From an uncultured Granulicella sp. (GTDB taxonomy: Bacteria > Acidobacteriota > Terriglobia > Terriglobales > Acidobacteriaceae), in the NCBI GenBank assembly GCA_937873265.1, contig CALMVL010000166.1:1-32300 (forward strand): a stretch of 32,300 nt of DNA, read 5' to 3'. The translations under genes were made by a program, and so were the position numbers. Position 1 is the stretch's first letter, and the number at the start of each line of letters is the position of its first letter. Shown piece by piece: positions 7,935 to 16,296 of the stretch. Below the pieces are notes generated by a model. It had not been told where the DNA came from. It did no database searches and was given only the letters and a program-made list of their open reading frames with translations.

Positions 7935-10581
7935 TGGCCCGAATCGCCTCCAGCAGATCTCCCCGGAGCTTCGCTTTCTTATGCTCGTCCAGCTTCGCGC
8001 CGCCCGTCGTGAGGTAAAAAACATCGATGGCCGTCTCGCCTTCGGTGTCCACCAGCGCCACCTCAAGGTTGCATTGCGCCGCGGCAAGCGTCAGACTGAG
8101 GACCCGCAGCAGTCCCGGCGTGTCCTGCGCCACGACCTCCATCAGCGTGCTGTGCGACGAAGCGTTGTCATGAAAGGTCACCGTCGACTTCACAACCACT
8201 TTCGGTGACGCTTTGCGCGATCGCCGTCGCCCGCTCAGCATGCGCTCAATGGGCTCGACGCCTGTGAGCATGTCGTGCACGCTGCGGGTGAACCGCGTTC
8301 GCTCCTCGTCGTTCAACTCCAACGTTCGAAATGGATCCGTGAAGCGAAAGCTGTCGACCACTGTCCCCTGCCGGTTAGAAAACGCGTCCGCCGTCACAAT
8401 ATTCATGCCCCAACCCGCGAGCGCGCCGGCCATGTCGGCGAAAAGTTTCGGACGGTCCGGCGTCACCAGCGTTATCTCGCTCATGCCGGCAGCGTAGTGG
8501 AATTCCAGCTGCGTCCGGTCGAGGTCGAAGCGACGGGTCATCTTGTAGTGCGCACGAATCTGCTCGGGGGTGCGCATGCGGACATAGCGCGCGGGGAAAC
8601 CTTCGAGAAATGCGGCAACCGAGCTGCGCTGTCCCACAGGCAACACCGAAGCGACACGGTCAACCAACTCCGACTCGGGTGTTGCGCCAACTCGCTCCTC
8701 ATCCACGCTTCGGTCCAGATAGTTCGCCGTCGCAATGTAGAGCCGCCACAGATTTTCGGCCTTCCACGACGTCAACGCGTCCGGGTGCACCGCCTGGATG
8801 TCCGCGTAGGTAAACAGCGTCAGCATGCGGAGCGCCTCGGGCGTCTGCGCTTTGCCGGCAAAGGCACGCACGGTCTCGGCATCGAAGATGTCGCGGCGGA
8901 GTGTCGCCGACATTTCTAGGTGCGAGCGAATCAGACCCGTCACCATAGCCGCTTCATAGCCATCCAGGCCCATGCGGTCGAGCACCGCCGCAGCCATGCG
9001 CGCGCTCTCGCTGGCATGCTCAAGCGTGCTTCGCCCCTTGCCCGTATCGTGCAGCAATGCTGCCATGTAAAGCAGCGCCGGATGCGGCAGCTCCCGCAGC
9101 ATCTGGCGGAAGCGCTCCGGCCACTCGCCCAGCGAGACAGACGCGGCTCCCTCCAGCCCATGCAGGGTATCGATCAGAACGAACGTGTGCTCGTCAACTG
9201 TGTACCGGTGATAGGCGTCGCGGATCACCAAGGCGTCGATGCCGTGAAACTCCGGGATCAGCAGCTCCAACAGGCCGAGCGCGTGCATGGACCGGAGCGC
9301 CTGACCTGCATGCGCGCCGGCCAGGATGCGTTCAAGATGATGCCAGATCTCGGCCCCCTCCTCGAGATGCGCCGAGAGTATCGGCAGCGCGTTGCCGAGC
9401 CGGGTCTCCGCAGCCGCGCTCAGCCGAGCCCCCGTCTCCGCGATCACCTCAAAAATTCGCAGTACCACATGGGGATCGTGCGCCGGATCTGCACTGCCCT
9501 CCGCTGGTCTCAGCATCACCTGTCCGGAAACCGTGCTGAACTCTGATACGGCAGCCCCCGCGTCAGTACCAGGCTTGTGCACCATCTCCCCGGGCTGCGC
9601 ATCACGACGCCAGCTCCGCAGATGCAGGCCCCGCCTCTTTCGCGTGAGCTCCCCGACCGCCTCCGCATGGCGCATGCGTCCGATCACCGTCCGCTCCACA
9701 CTCCGCGCGTGCCGAAAGTAGAGTCGCATCCAGTAGGCCGCATCGACACCGCCGCGTCCGGGCGTTCCGTTCACGCCCACGCCGGCTTCCGCCGCCGCGT
9801 CCTGCGAGAGCCAGTCGAGTACGTTGTCATCACGCTCGTGGCGACCGTGCAGGAAACAGCGTGCGGTGCAAAGGAAATCGACCGCGTCGCGGAACTCCGC
9901 GTCCTCTGGATCCGTCGGGCCTTCGCCCGCCAGCTTCGCCAGCCAGTCACACACATGCGCATCGCGCAGACCGCCCGGGCAGTCCTTCACATTTGGCTCC
10001 AAGTGGAAGAGCGTGCCCCCATACTTCGCGTGCCGCACCTCCGTCATCTCAAGCAGGCGCGCCGTGATCGCTCGCCGGTCACGGTCGAGCAGCTTCGGCA
10101 TCGCGTCGCTGTCCAGCCTGGCAAAAACCAGCTCCGATCCGGCGACAAACCGGCGGTCGAGCAACGACAGCGTGAACTCGGCGTTGTCAGGATCCCAGCG
10201 CTCACACTCCGGGACACGCCGGGTCGCCGGCGCTACGCGCAGACCTGCATCCCACATCTCCTGGTTCACTCGACGAATCGCCTCTTTGGCGTCCCGCTCT
10301 GCGGACTTGCTATCGAGCAGGAACACGAGATCGAGGTCGGAATAGGGAAACATCTGGCGCCGCCCGTAGCCGCCCACGGCAACCAGCGCGACGCCCTCCG
10401 CGACTCCCGCCATCCTCCACAGACCGCTGAGCAGACCATCCGCCACGTCGGCTCGTTCGCGCACCATCGTCGCTCCGGCAGCCGAGCTTCCCCGCTGCTG
10501 CGCAAACCGCTCCCGAAGCTCCAGCACCTGCTGCCGGTATCGCTCCCGAGCTTCCAGCACCGTTCGCGCGATTGCGTCCAT
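7924..10581 (-). CDS. glnD: [Protein-PII] uridylyltransferase / uridylyl-removing enzyme
   Basis: Bifunctional nitrogen sensor of 885 residues that adds UMP to PII when glutamine is low and removes it when glutamine is high. Domains in order: nucleotidyltransferase (VGGYGRR at about 69-75, with metal-binding Asp82 and Asp84 in SDLDLVFLLD), GlnD linker domain, HD phosphohydrolase (LLHDTGKG near residue 510) and two C-terminal ACT domains beginning near 697 (EITLVTPDRPKLFADM) and 805 (TLMEVVAQDTPGLLRVL). All catalytic motifs for both activities are intact, and the length is typical. The ATG at 10581 has GGGAG four bases upstream. It lies 71 bases downstream of glnB and overlaps the next gene by 11 bases, so amtB, glnB and glnD appear to be one regulatory unit. 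Confidence 0.97.
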   Translation of the reverse strand: MDAIARTVLEARERYRQQVLELRERFAQQRGSSAAGATMVRERADVADGLLSGLWRMAGVAEGVALVAVGGYGRRQMFPYSDLDLVFLLDSKSAERDAKEAIRRVNQEMWDAGLRVAPATRRVPECERWDPDNAEFTLSLLDRRFVAGSELVFARLDSDAMPKLLDRDRRAITARLLEMTEVRHAKYGGTLFHLEPNVKDCPGGLRDAHVCDWLAKLAGEGPTDPEDAEFRDAVDFLCTARCFLHGRHERDDNVLDWLSQDAAAEAGVGVNGTPGRGGVDAAYWMRLYFRHARSVERTVIGRMRHAEAVGELTRKRRGLHLRSWRRDAQPGEMVHKPGTDAGAAVSEFSTVSGQVMLRPAEGSADPAHDPHVVLRIFEVIAETGARLSAAAETRLGNALPILSAHLEEGAEIWHHLERILAGAHAGQALRSMHALGLLELLIPEFHGIDALVIRDAYHRYTVDEHTFVLIDTLHGLEGAASVSLGEWPERFRQMLRELPHPALLYMAALLHDTGKGRSTLEHASESARMAAAVLDRMGLDGYEAAMVTGLIRSHLEMSATLRRDIFDAETVRAFAGKAQTPEALRMLTLFTYADIQAVHPDALTSWKAENLWRLYIATANYLDRSVDEERVGATPESELVDRVASVLPVGQRSSVAAFLEGFPARYVRMRTPEQIRAHYKMTRRFDLDRTQLEFHYAAGMSEITLVTPDRPKLFADMAGALAGWGMNIVTADAFSNRQGTVVDSFRFTDPFRTLELNDEERTRFTRSVHDMLTGVEPIERMLSGRRRSRKASPKVVVKSTVTFHDNASSHSTLMEVVAQDTPGLLRVLSLTLAAAQCNLEVALVDTEGETAIDVFYLTTGGAKLDEHKKAKLRGDLLEAIRANAR

Positions 10582-10652
10582 CCGTCTCCCGCCGTCTCGC
10601 GCCAGCTCTGTCGGGAGACGGTCCGCACTACGCCCTGCAAGCGTCCGTCGAC

Positions 10653-11051
<399 letters not shown>

Positions 11052-12479
11052 CTAGCTCGCCCAATCGTACCCTTCTTCACCGTGCTGCGACAGGTCCAGG
11101 CCTTCGCGCTCGTCGTCCGCGCTCACCCGCAAACCGACCAGTTTGTCGACAACGAACAGGATCACCAGCGTGCCGACGATCGACAGACACCACGCGATGG
11201 CAATCCCGATGACCTGGTTCCCAAGCTGCTTCGCATTGCCCTCCAGCAGCCCGGTCGCCTTGCCCGCTCCAAAGATGGGGTTGATGGCGCTCGTCGCAAA
11301 CACCCCGGTCAGGATCGCTCCCATCGTTCCGCCCGCGCCATGCACCCCGAAGGCGTCCAGAGAGTCGTCGTAGCCGAAGGCGGCTTTTACCTTGACAACC
11401 ATGAAATAGCAGAACACCCCGACAATCAGGCCGATCCACAAGGCGCTCATGGGCGTAACAAACCCAGCCGCCGGCGTGATGCCGACCAGCCCGGCAACCG
11501 CGCCCGAGATCGCTCCAAGGGCCGATGCCTTCCCCTGCCGCAGCCATTCCGCCGCGCTCCACCCGCAGGCGGCGGCCGCGGCGCCAAAGTGCGTCGCCAC
11601 AAACGCCGAGGTCGCCAGTGTTCCCGCCCCCAGCGCCGATCCGGCGTTGAACCCGAACCAGCCTACCCACAGCAAGCAAGCGCCGATAAAGCTCAGCACC
11701 ACCGAGTGCGGGGGCATCGCCACCTTCGGGTAGCCCAGCCGCTTGCCCAGGAAGAGCGCCGTCACCAGCGCACTGACGCCGCTGGTCACATGCACCACCG
11801 TTCCGCCCGCAAAGTCCAGGGTCGGAAACCTGCCGCCGAGACTGGCATTCAGGAGGCCGCCCTTGCCCCAGACCATGTGTGCCATGGGGCTGTAAACAAA
11901 AATCGCCCACAGGATCATGAAGAGCAGCATGGCCGAGAATTTCATGCGTTCGGCAAAGGCTCCCGAAATCAGCGCCGGGGTAATGATGGCAAACATCAGC
12001 TGATAGACCATGAATGTCTGCAGCGGAATCGTCGCCGCATAGTCCTTGTCCGGCGCGAGCCCGACGCCGTGCAAAAACGCGTTATGCAGACCTCCCAAAA
12101 ACGCATTTCCCGTGCCAAACGCCAGAGAGTACGTCACCAGCGCCCACAGCACCGTGATGACGCCCATCATCGCAAAGGTCTGCATCATCGTTCCAAGCAC
12201 GTTTTTTCTGCGCACCAGGCCGCCGTAGAACAGAGCCAGCCCGGGCCCGCTCATCATCAGCACCAAAGCCGCGCTCACCAGCATCCAGGCGTTGTCGCCG
12301 GCCGTCTGCGCCGCCGCGATCGCCGTCGCAGTGTCGCCCGCCTGCTTCTCCAGCGCCGCCAGCCGATCCGTCTGCGCCGTCGCCGGCATCTGCGCCTCGG
12401 CCAGGCGCCCCCCACCCCCAGCGACCATGCCCCCCATCAGCAACCAAACCAGCCAGACCTTTACCGCAGCTCCACGCAT
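11052..12479 (-). CDS. amtB: Ammonium transporter AmtB
   Basis: Inner-membrane ammonium channel of 475 residues. A cleavable signal peptide (MRGAAVKVWLVWLLMGGMVA..LAEAQ) precedes about 40 residues of polar sequence and then eleven predicted membrane helices. The substrate-site Asp lies in TLDFAGGTVVH and is followed by the first pore His (HVTSGVSALV, about residue 230); the second pore His is in GVHGAGGTMG (about 378). The entry signature GPGLALFYGGLVRRKNVL is also typical. The start at 12479 is chosen because a signal peptide follows immediately; no clear ribosome site precedes it, and a reading extended to 12713 would cover the whole divergent promoter region. glnB follows after 60 bases. 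The divergent neighbour is a cupin gene. Confidence 0.95.
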   Translation of the reverse strand: MRGAAVKVWLVWLLMGGMVAGGGGRLAEAQMPATAQTDRLAALEKQAGDTATAIAAAQTAGDNAWMLVSAALVLMMSGPGLALFYGGLVRRKNVLGTMMQTFAMMGVITVLWALVTYSLAFGTGNAFLGGLHNAFLHGVGLAPDKDYAATIPLQTFMVYQLMFAIITPALISGAFAERMKFSAMLLFMILWAIFVYSPMAHMVWGKGGLLNASLGGRFPTLDFAGGTVVHVTSGVSALVTALFLGKRLGYPKVAMPPHSVVLSFIGACLLWVGWFGFNAGSALGAGTLATSAFVATHFGAAAAACGWSAAEWLRQGKASALGAISGAVAGLVGITPAAGFVTPMSALWIGLIVGVFCYFMVVKVKAAFGYDDSLDAFGVHGAGGTMGAILTGVFATSAINPIFGAGKATGLLEGNAKQLGNQVIGIAIAWCLSIVGTLVILFVVDKLVGLRVSADDEREGLDLSQHGEEGYDWAS

Positions 12480-12700
12480 GTGCAGACCATCCGAGTCGAA
12501 GTGAGAGACATCTGAAGCAGAGAAACGTCGGCTGCCGTCATGCGGAGGCAGCTTCTCCCACGCAATCCAGCGACCGCCATGTTGCGAACGCTTGCCAAAC
12601 ACAAAGCTTTTGCCGATGGGCTTTACTGTACACAAGAGCCCGCGTTTACCAAAGAACAAACCACGGACTCCGCTTCGGAGCTCCGGAAAGGCCGGACCGC

Positions 12701-13087
12701 ATGCCCCACGCAACGCTTTACCGCTGGACGGAGATTCCGCCCGAGCAGCTTAGCCCCACCCTCACCCGGCAATTCCTCTCGGGCGAGCAGTGCATGATGG
12801 CGCGCATCGTGCTCCAGAGAGGCTGCGTGGTTCCCCGGCACGCGCATCCGAACGAGCAGATCGCCTTTATCCTGTCCGGAAGCCTTCGTTTCACGCTCGG
12901 AGCCGACGAACACTCGGCCACCGTCCACATCGTCAACGCCGGTGAGGTCCTGGTCATCCCGGCCAACCTCCCCCACGCGGCCGAGGCGCTGGAAGACACG
13001 GTCGACTTCGATCTCTTCGCCCCACCTCGCGAAGACTGGATCCGCGGCGACGACGCCTACCTCCGCCACGGTGCCAGCCCGAAGTAG
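12701..13087 (+). CDS. Single-domain cupin protein
   Basis: Cytoplasmic protein of 128 residues forming one cupin barrel. Cupin motif 1 is visible as P-R-H-A-H-P-N-E-Q (metal ligands His47, His49 and probably Glu52), followed by GSLRFTLG. Motif 2 is GEVLVIPANLPHAAEAL, with His92 as the fourth ligand. Such small cupins bind Fe, Mn or Zn and act as dioxygenases, isomerases or regulators; the sequence does not decide which. The ATG at 12701 has GGAAAGG seven bases upstream. Transcribed away from amtB and towards the small minus-strand hypothetical gene. Confidence 0.85.
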   Translation: MPHATLYRWTEIPPEQLSPTLTRQFLSGEQCMMARIVLQRGCVVPRHAHPNEQIAFILSGSLRFTLGADEHSATVHIVNAGEVLVIPANLPHAAEALEDTVDFDLFAPPREDWIRGDDAYLRHGASPK

Positions 13088-13099
13088 AACGCCGCCGCC

Positions 13100-13135
13100 C
13101 CAACCCCGTTTACCCCCAAAAGAGGTCCCGCCGAG
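13100..13135. other. GC-rich imperfect inverted repeat between convergent genes
   Basis: The 92-base gap between the cupin gene and the convergent small hypothetical contains AGGTCCCGCCG...CGGCGTCCCT (about 13123-13152 at its widest), an imperfect dyad around GAGCGGAGCG. It may serve as a bidirectional terminator or belong to a dispersed REP-like family; only one copy is seen here. Confidence 0.25.
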
Positions 13136-13179
13136 CGGAGCGCGGCGTCCCTGGATGGCAAGCGCGGGAGGCGCCGAAC

Positions 13180-13461
13180 TCAGCGCCGCGCCAGCAACTC
13201 CCGCACAATCGCCTCCCACTCCTGTTCGAGTTCGCCGGTCGCTGCTGGTCGCCCCGCCTGGCGGTACCAGAACTGGGCGTTACCCAGATCGCCCTCCTGC
13301 CGATGCAGCAGCGCATGGACCCAGGCGCCATCGCGTCCACCTGTCTCTTGGGCGATCTCATGAGCCCGTGCCCAGTCGCCCTTGCCTGCCCACCACAGGG
13401 CCAGCAAGGCCCCGCTCCACTCCCCTGCCTCGCTCGCCTGAAACTGCTTGACTCCCGCCAT
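13180..13461 (-). CDS. Small hypothetical protein, TPR-like
   Basis: Soluble protein of 93 residues of unknown function. The region WAGKGDWARAHEIAQETGGRDGAWVHALLHRQEGDLGNAQFWYRQAGR reads as two helical hairpins with the small/large residue spacing of tetratricopeptide-type repeats (given here only as a description of positions 22-69). No signal peptide, Cys or catalytic motif. I choose the ATG at 13461 because GGGAGGGG lies two to ten bases upstream; a longer reading from 13488 has no ribosome site. It lies 150 bases downstream of the esterase-like gene on the same strand. Confidence 0.65.
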   Translation of the reverse strand: MAGVKQFQASEAGEWSGALLALWWAGKGDWARAHEIAQETGGRDGAWVHALLHRQEGDLGNAQFWYRQAGRPAATGELEQEWEAIVRELLARR

Positions 13462-13611
13462 CGCCCCTCCCGCGTGCGACTCGCTCACCGCAACACCGGG
13501 TCGAGTCGCACCTCAGTTGGACGCAGAACAAGACGCAGAACAACAGGAGCACCCGTACCGGGATCCTCCAGCTCCCCAATTAGCACCTGGGGGAAGAACA
13601 TCGGATTCGAC

Positions 13612-14538
13612 CTAACGCCCTGAGCCCGTGACCTCCGGTCCAGCCAGGCCGCGACTGCGCATCCAGGTCAGCAACAGCTGCGGCCAGATACCCAGCTCCG
13701 GATCTCCCGCCGCCATGCCGAAGCCGTGGTTCCCATGTGCGAACAGGTGCATCTCGGCCGGAACTCCGGCGCGCACCAGCGCCAGATAGAACAGAACGCT
13801 GTTTGTTACCGGCACGATCGCGTCGTCGGTCGTTGCGAACAGAAACGTCGGCGGCGTCCTGCTCGTCACCTGCTGATCGGCCGAAAGTCGCCGTTCGGTC
13901 TCCGGAGACGGATGCTCGCCCAGCAAATTGCTTCGCGATCCACGATGAACGTCGGCATCCTCCATCGAGATCACCGGGTAGCCGAGCACCAGGAAGTCCG
14001 GCCGGCTTCCCTGCCGGTCCACAGGGTCCGCAGCCGCGGGATCGCCCCTGTCCGACATCGTCCCGGCGGTCGCGGCCAGATGGCCGCCGGCCGAGAAGCC
14101 CATCATGCCGATGTGATCAGCCGCCAAGCCAAACTGCGCCGCCTGCGACCGCAGCAGACGGATTGCCCGCTGGGCATCCCCCAGCTCGACCGGGTGGTGG
14201 TACACCGGCCCGAGCCGGTACCGCAGCACAAACGCGGCGATGCCGTGAGCCGCCAGCCAGCGCGCCTCGGCATACCCCTCGTGCTCCATCGCGAGGTTTT
14301 GGTAGCCGCCGCCCGGGGCGACGATCACGGCGGTCCGGGTCGGATTCGAGGTTGGCGGAAACACCGTTAACTGCGGCTTGTCAGCCGCAGTGTCGCCCTT
14401 CGCCCCAGGTGCGCCTGCCGGCCAGAGAAGGAGCGTCTGAGCCCCGGGCGCAACCGCATCGGTCTCGCTTTGCGCCTTCGCCGCACCACCCCTCGCCGCC
14501 ATCCAACACACCACCAGCACAGCCGCGCATCGTCCCAT
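13612..14538 (-). CDS. Secreted alpha/beta hydrolase (BD-FAE / acetyl-xylan esterase type)
   Basis: Exported esterase-like protein of 308 residues with a signal peptide at 1-23 (ending AAKAQ). The oxyanion block PGGGYQNLAMEHEG (75-88) is typical of the acetyl-xylan/feruloyl esterase branch of dienelactone-hydrolase-like proteins. The nucleophile Ser149 is in GFSAGG, the acid is Asp238 or Asp239 in TTDDAIVP, and the base is His271 in HGNHGFG, so the catalytic triad is complete. Deacetylation of plant or microbial polysaccharide is the likely role; the exact substrate is not determined. The ATG at 14538 has GGGGAG five bases upstream, and a longer reading to 14763 would overlap the divergent neuB-like gene. 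Confidence 0.82.
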   Translation of the reverse strand: MGRCAAVLVVCWMAARGGAAKAQSETDAVAPGAQTLLLWPAGAPGAKGDTAADKPQLTVFPPTSNPTRTAVIVAPGGGYQNLAMEHEGYAEARWLAAHGIAAFVLRYRLGPVYHHPVELGDAQRAIRLLRSQAAQFGLAADHIGMMGFSAGGHLAATAGTMSDRGDPAAADPVDRQGSRPDFLVLGYPVISMEDADVHRGSRSNLLGEHPSPETERRLSADQQVTSRTPPTFLFATTDDAIVPVTNSVLFYLALVRAGVPAEMHLFAHGNHGFGMAAGDPELGIWPQLLLTWMRSRGLAGPEVTGSGR

Positions 14539-14737
14539 CCCATCTCCCCACACACCCTCGTTTGGCGTCGCCGTCATCCTACGTGCAGCCCCCGTCCACG
14601 TGCCAGCCCTCGTCTCGGCGGCCTGCCAGACCCTCGCGATTCGCCCTTTTTTCATCCTTCCGTGTGGACTGCTCCCTCGCAATCTGCAACAATCCAACCC
14701 ATATACCCATGTTCGACCAGATTCCAATGGAGCGCAT

Positions 14738-15613
14738 ATGAGCACAGTCAAGATCGGCAACAAACTCGTCGGCGACGCCCAGCCCTGCTATGTCATTGCG
14801 GAGATCGGCATCAATCACAACGGTGACGTGGACCTCGCCAAGCGTCTCATCAGCGTGGCCGTCGCCGCAGGCTGCGATGCCGTTAAGTTCCAGAAACGCA
14901 CCGTGGACGTCGTCTACACCGCGAAAGAGCTCGCCACGCCTCGCCCCAACCCCTTCGGCGACACCAACGGCGACCTCAAGTACGGCTTGGAATTCGAGCA
15001 CGAGGACTACGCCGAGATCGCCCAGTTCTGCAAATCCGTCAAGATTCCCTGGTTCGTCTCTCCCTGGGACGAGAACGCCGTCGACTTCATGGAAGACTTT
15101 GACACGCCGGTCTACAAAATCGCCTCCGCCTCGCTCACCGACGACAATCTCCTTCGCCACGTCCGCAAAACCGGCAAGCCCGTCGTCGCCTCCACCGGCA
15201 TGAGCACCTATGACGAAATCGATCACGCCGTTGACGTCCTCGGCAAAGAGAACCTCGTCCTCATGCACACCACCTCCACCTACCCCGCCAAGTACGAGCA
15301 GCTCAACCTCCGCGCCATCCCCGCCATGCGTGAGCGCTACGGCATTCCCGTCGGCTACTCCGGCCACGAGACCGGCATCCCCACCTCGGTCGCCGCCGCC
15401 GTCCTCGGCGCGTGCATGATCGAGCGCCACATCACCATGGACCGCGCCATGTGGGGCTCGGACCAGTCCGCCTCGCTCGAGCCCAACGGCATCTCCCGCC
15501 TCGTCCGCGACATCCGTCTCTGCGAGCAGTCCATGGGCGACGGCATCAAGCGCGTCTACGATGAAGAAGTTCCAGTAATGAAAAAGCTCCGCCGCGTCGG
15601 CGCCGCCGTTTAG
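14738..15613 (+). CDS. NeuB-family sugar-acid synthase lacking the SAF domain
   Basis: TIM-barrel synthase of 291 residues that would condense phosphoenolpyruvate with an aldose (ManNAc, a 2,4-diacetamido hexose, mannose-6-P or similar) to a nonulosonate-type 2-keto acid. Family motifs: AEIGINHNGD (21-30), AVKFQKR (48-54), WFVSPWDENA (105-114), KIASASLTD (127-135), VVASTGMS (149-156), HTTSTYP (177-183), GYSGHETG (206-213) and ERHIT (229-233). Metal-binding His210 and His231 are present. The protein ends right after the barrel; the C-terminal antifreeze-like SAF domain of ordinary NeuB (total about 350 residues) is absent, and the stop is followed by a hairpin, not by a remnant. ATG 14738 has GGAG seven bases upstream. 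The next gene is a KdsC-type phosphatase. Confidence 0.88.
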   Translation: MSTVKIGNKLVGDAQPCYVIAEIGINHNGDVDLAKRLISVAVAAGCDAVKFQKRTVDVVYTAKELATPRPNPFGDTNGDLKYGLEFEHEDYAEIAQFCKSVKIPWFVSPWDENAVDFMEDFDTPVYKIASASLTDDNLLRHVRKTGKPVVASTGMSTYDEIDHAVDVLGKENLVLMHTTSTYPAKYEQLNLRAIPAMRERYGIPVGYSGHETGIPTSVAAAVLGACMIERHITMDRAMWGSDQSASLEPNGISRLVRDIRLCEQSMGDGIKRVYDEEVPVMKKLRRVGAAV

Positions 15614-15631
15614 CGCAACGCGCTGCACAAT

Positions 15632-15668
15632 GGGCCCATCCCAAGCTCCGGCGGCTCAGGATGGGCCC
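15632..15668 (+). terminator. Perfect 10-bp hairpin between the NeuB-like and KdsC-like genes
   Basis: GGGCCCATCC (15632-15641) pairs exactly with GGATGGGCCC (15659-15668), 18 bases after the NeuB-like stop codon. There is no T-run. The right arm contains the first in-frame ATG (15661) of the following ORF, so either that ATG is not the start or its translation is masked by the structure. Confidence 0.5.
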
Positions 15669-15729
15669 TCTCTCACTGAAAGGCACCGCTTCAGCCGTGC
15701 CCGGCGAGCTTACATCGCCTGAGGTCCCG

Positions 15730-16269
15730 TTGCCGTTCGACCCCTCTAAACTCCTCACGCTTCAGGCGATTGCCTTCGACGTCGACGGCGTTCTCACCGA
15801 CGGTACCCTCACTTGGTCCGGCTCCGGCGAGGAGTCCAAAACCTTCTGTTTCGCCGACATCATGGCCATTTCGCTCGCCCGCCGTCTCGGCCTCAAGCTC
15901 GCCCTCATCTCCGGCGAGAACTCCCCTCTCGTCGATCGCTACGCCGAAAAACTCCGAATCCCCTTCGTCGTCAAAGGCACTCGCGACAAGGCCACCGCAT
16001 TCGGAGAGTTTGCCGCGACGATCTCCGTTCCCTTCGACCAGATCTGTTTTTTTGGCGATGACGTCAACGACCTCTTTCCAATGGAAATCGCCGGCCTCCC
16101 CGCCTGCCCGTCGAACGCCGCGGAGGAAGTCCGTTCTCACGTCAGCCGGCGCGGCTTCGTGTCGACCAAACCGGGTGGGCAAGGTGCAGTCCGTGAGCTG
16201 ATCGACGCCACACTTCGCATCCGCAACCTGCGCGGGCAGGATGTGTTCCGGCTCCGCCCGCCCGAGTAG
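15730..16269 (+). CDS. KdsC-type HAD phosphatase (sugar-acid phosphate phosphatase)
   Basis: Cap-less HAD-superfamily (subfamily C0) hydrolase of about 179 residues, the size of KdsC. Motif I is FDVDGVLTDG with the nucleophile and acid Asp pair; motif II is the Ser in LALISGENS; motif III Lys is in FVVKGTRDK; motif IV is FFGDDVND. These enzymes remove phosphate from Kdo-8-P, Neu5Ac-9-P or KDN-9-P. Placement 116 bases behind a NeuB-like gene suggests that the synthase makes a phosphorylated sugar acid which this enzyme dephosphorylates, as in the KDN pathway of Bacteroides; this is inference. I choose TTG 15730, with GAGG five bases upstream; the in-frame ATG at 15661 lies inside a hairpin and would add 23 residues not typical of the family. 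Confidence 0.82.
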   Translation: MPFDPSKLLTLQAIAFDVDGVLTDGTLTWSGSGEESKTFCFADIMAISLARRLGLKLALISGENSPLVDRYAEKLRIPFVVKGTRDKATAFGEFAATISVPFDQICFFGDDVNDLFPMEIAGLPACPSNAAEEVRSHVSRRGFVSTKPGGQGAVRELIDATLRIRNLRGQDVFRLRPPE

Positions 16270-16296
16270 CCGCCGGCGGGGGCTTCGCGACAGCCG

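Noticed and set aside
12601-12615. Possible sigma-54 element before amtB (CGGCAAAAGCTTTGT on the minus strand)
   Set aside because: GG and G-T are correctly spaced but the -12 element reads TTGT instead of TTGC; a nearby TGGCAAGCGTTCGCA has GG-N9-GC, one base short. Neither is convincing, although NtrC/RpoN control of amtB is common.
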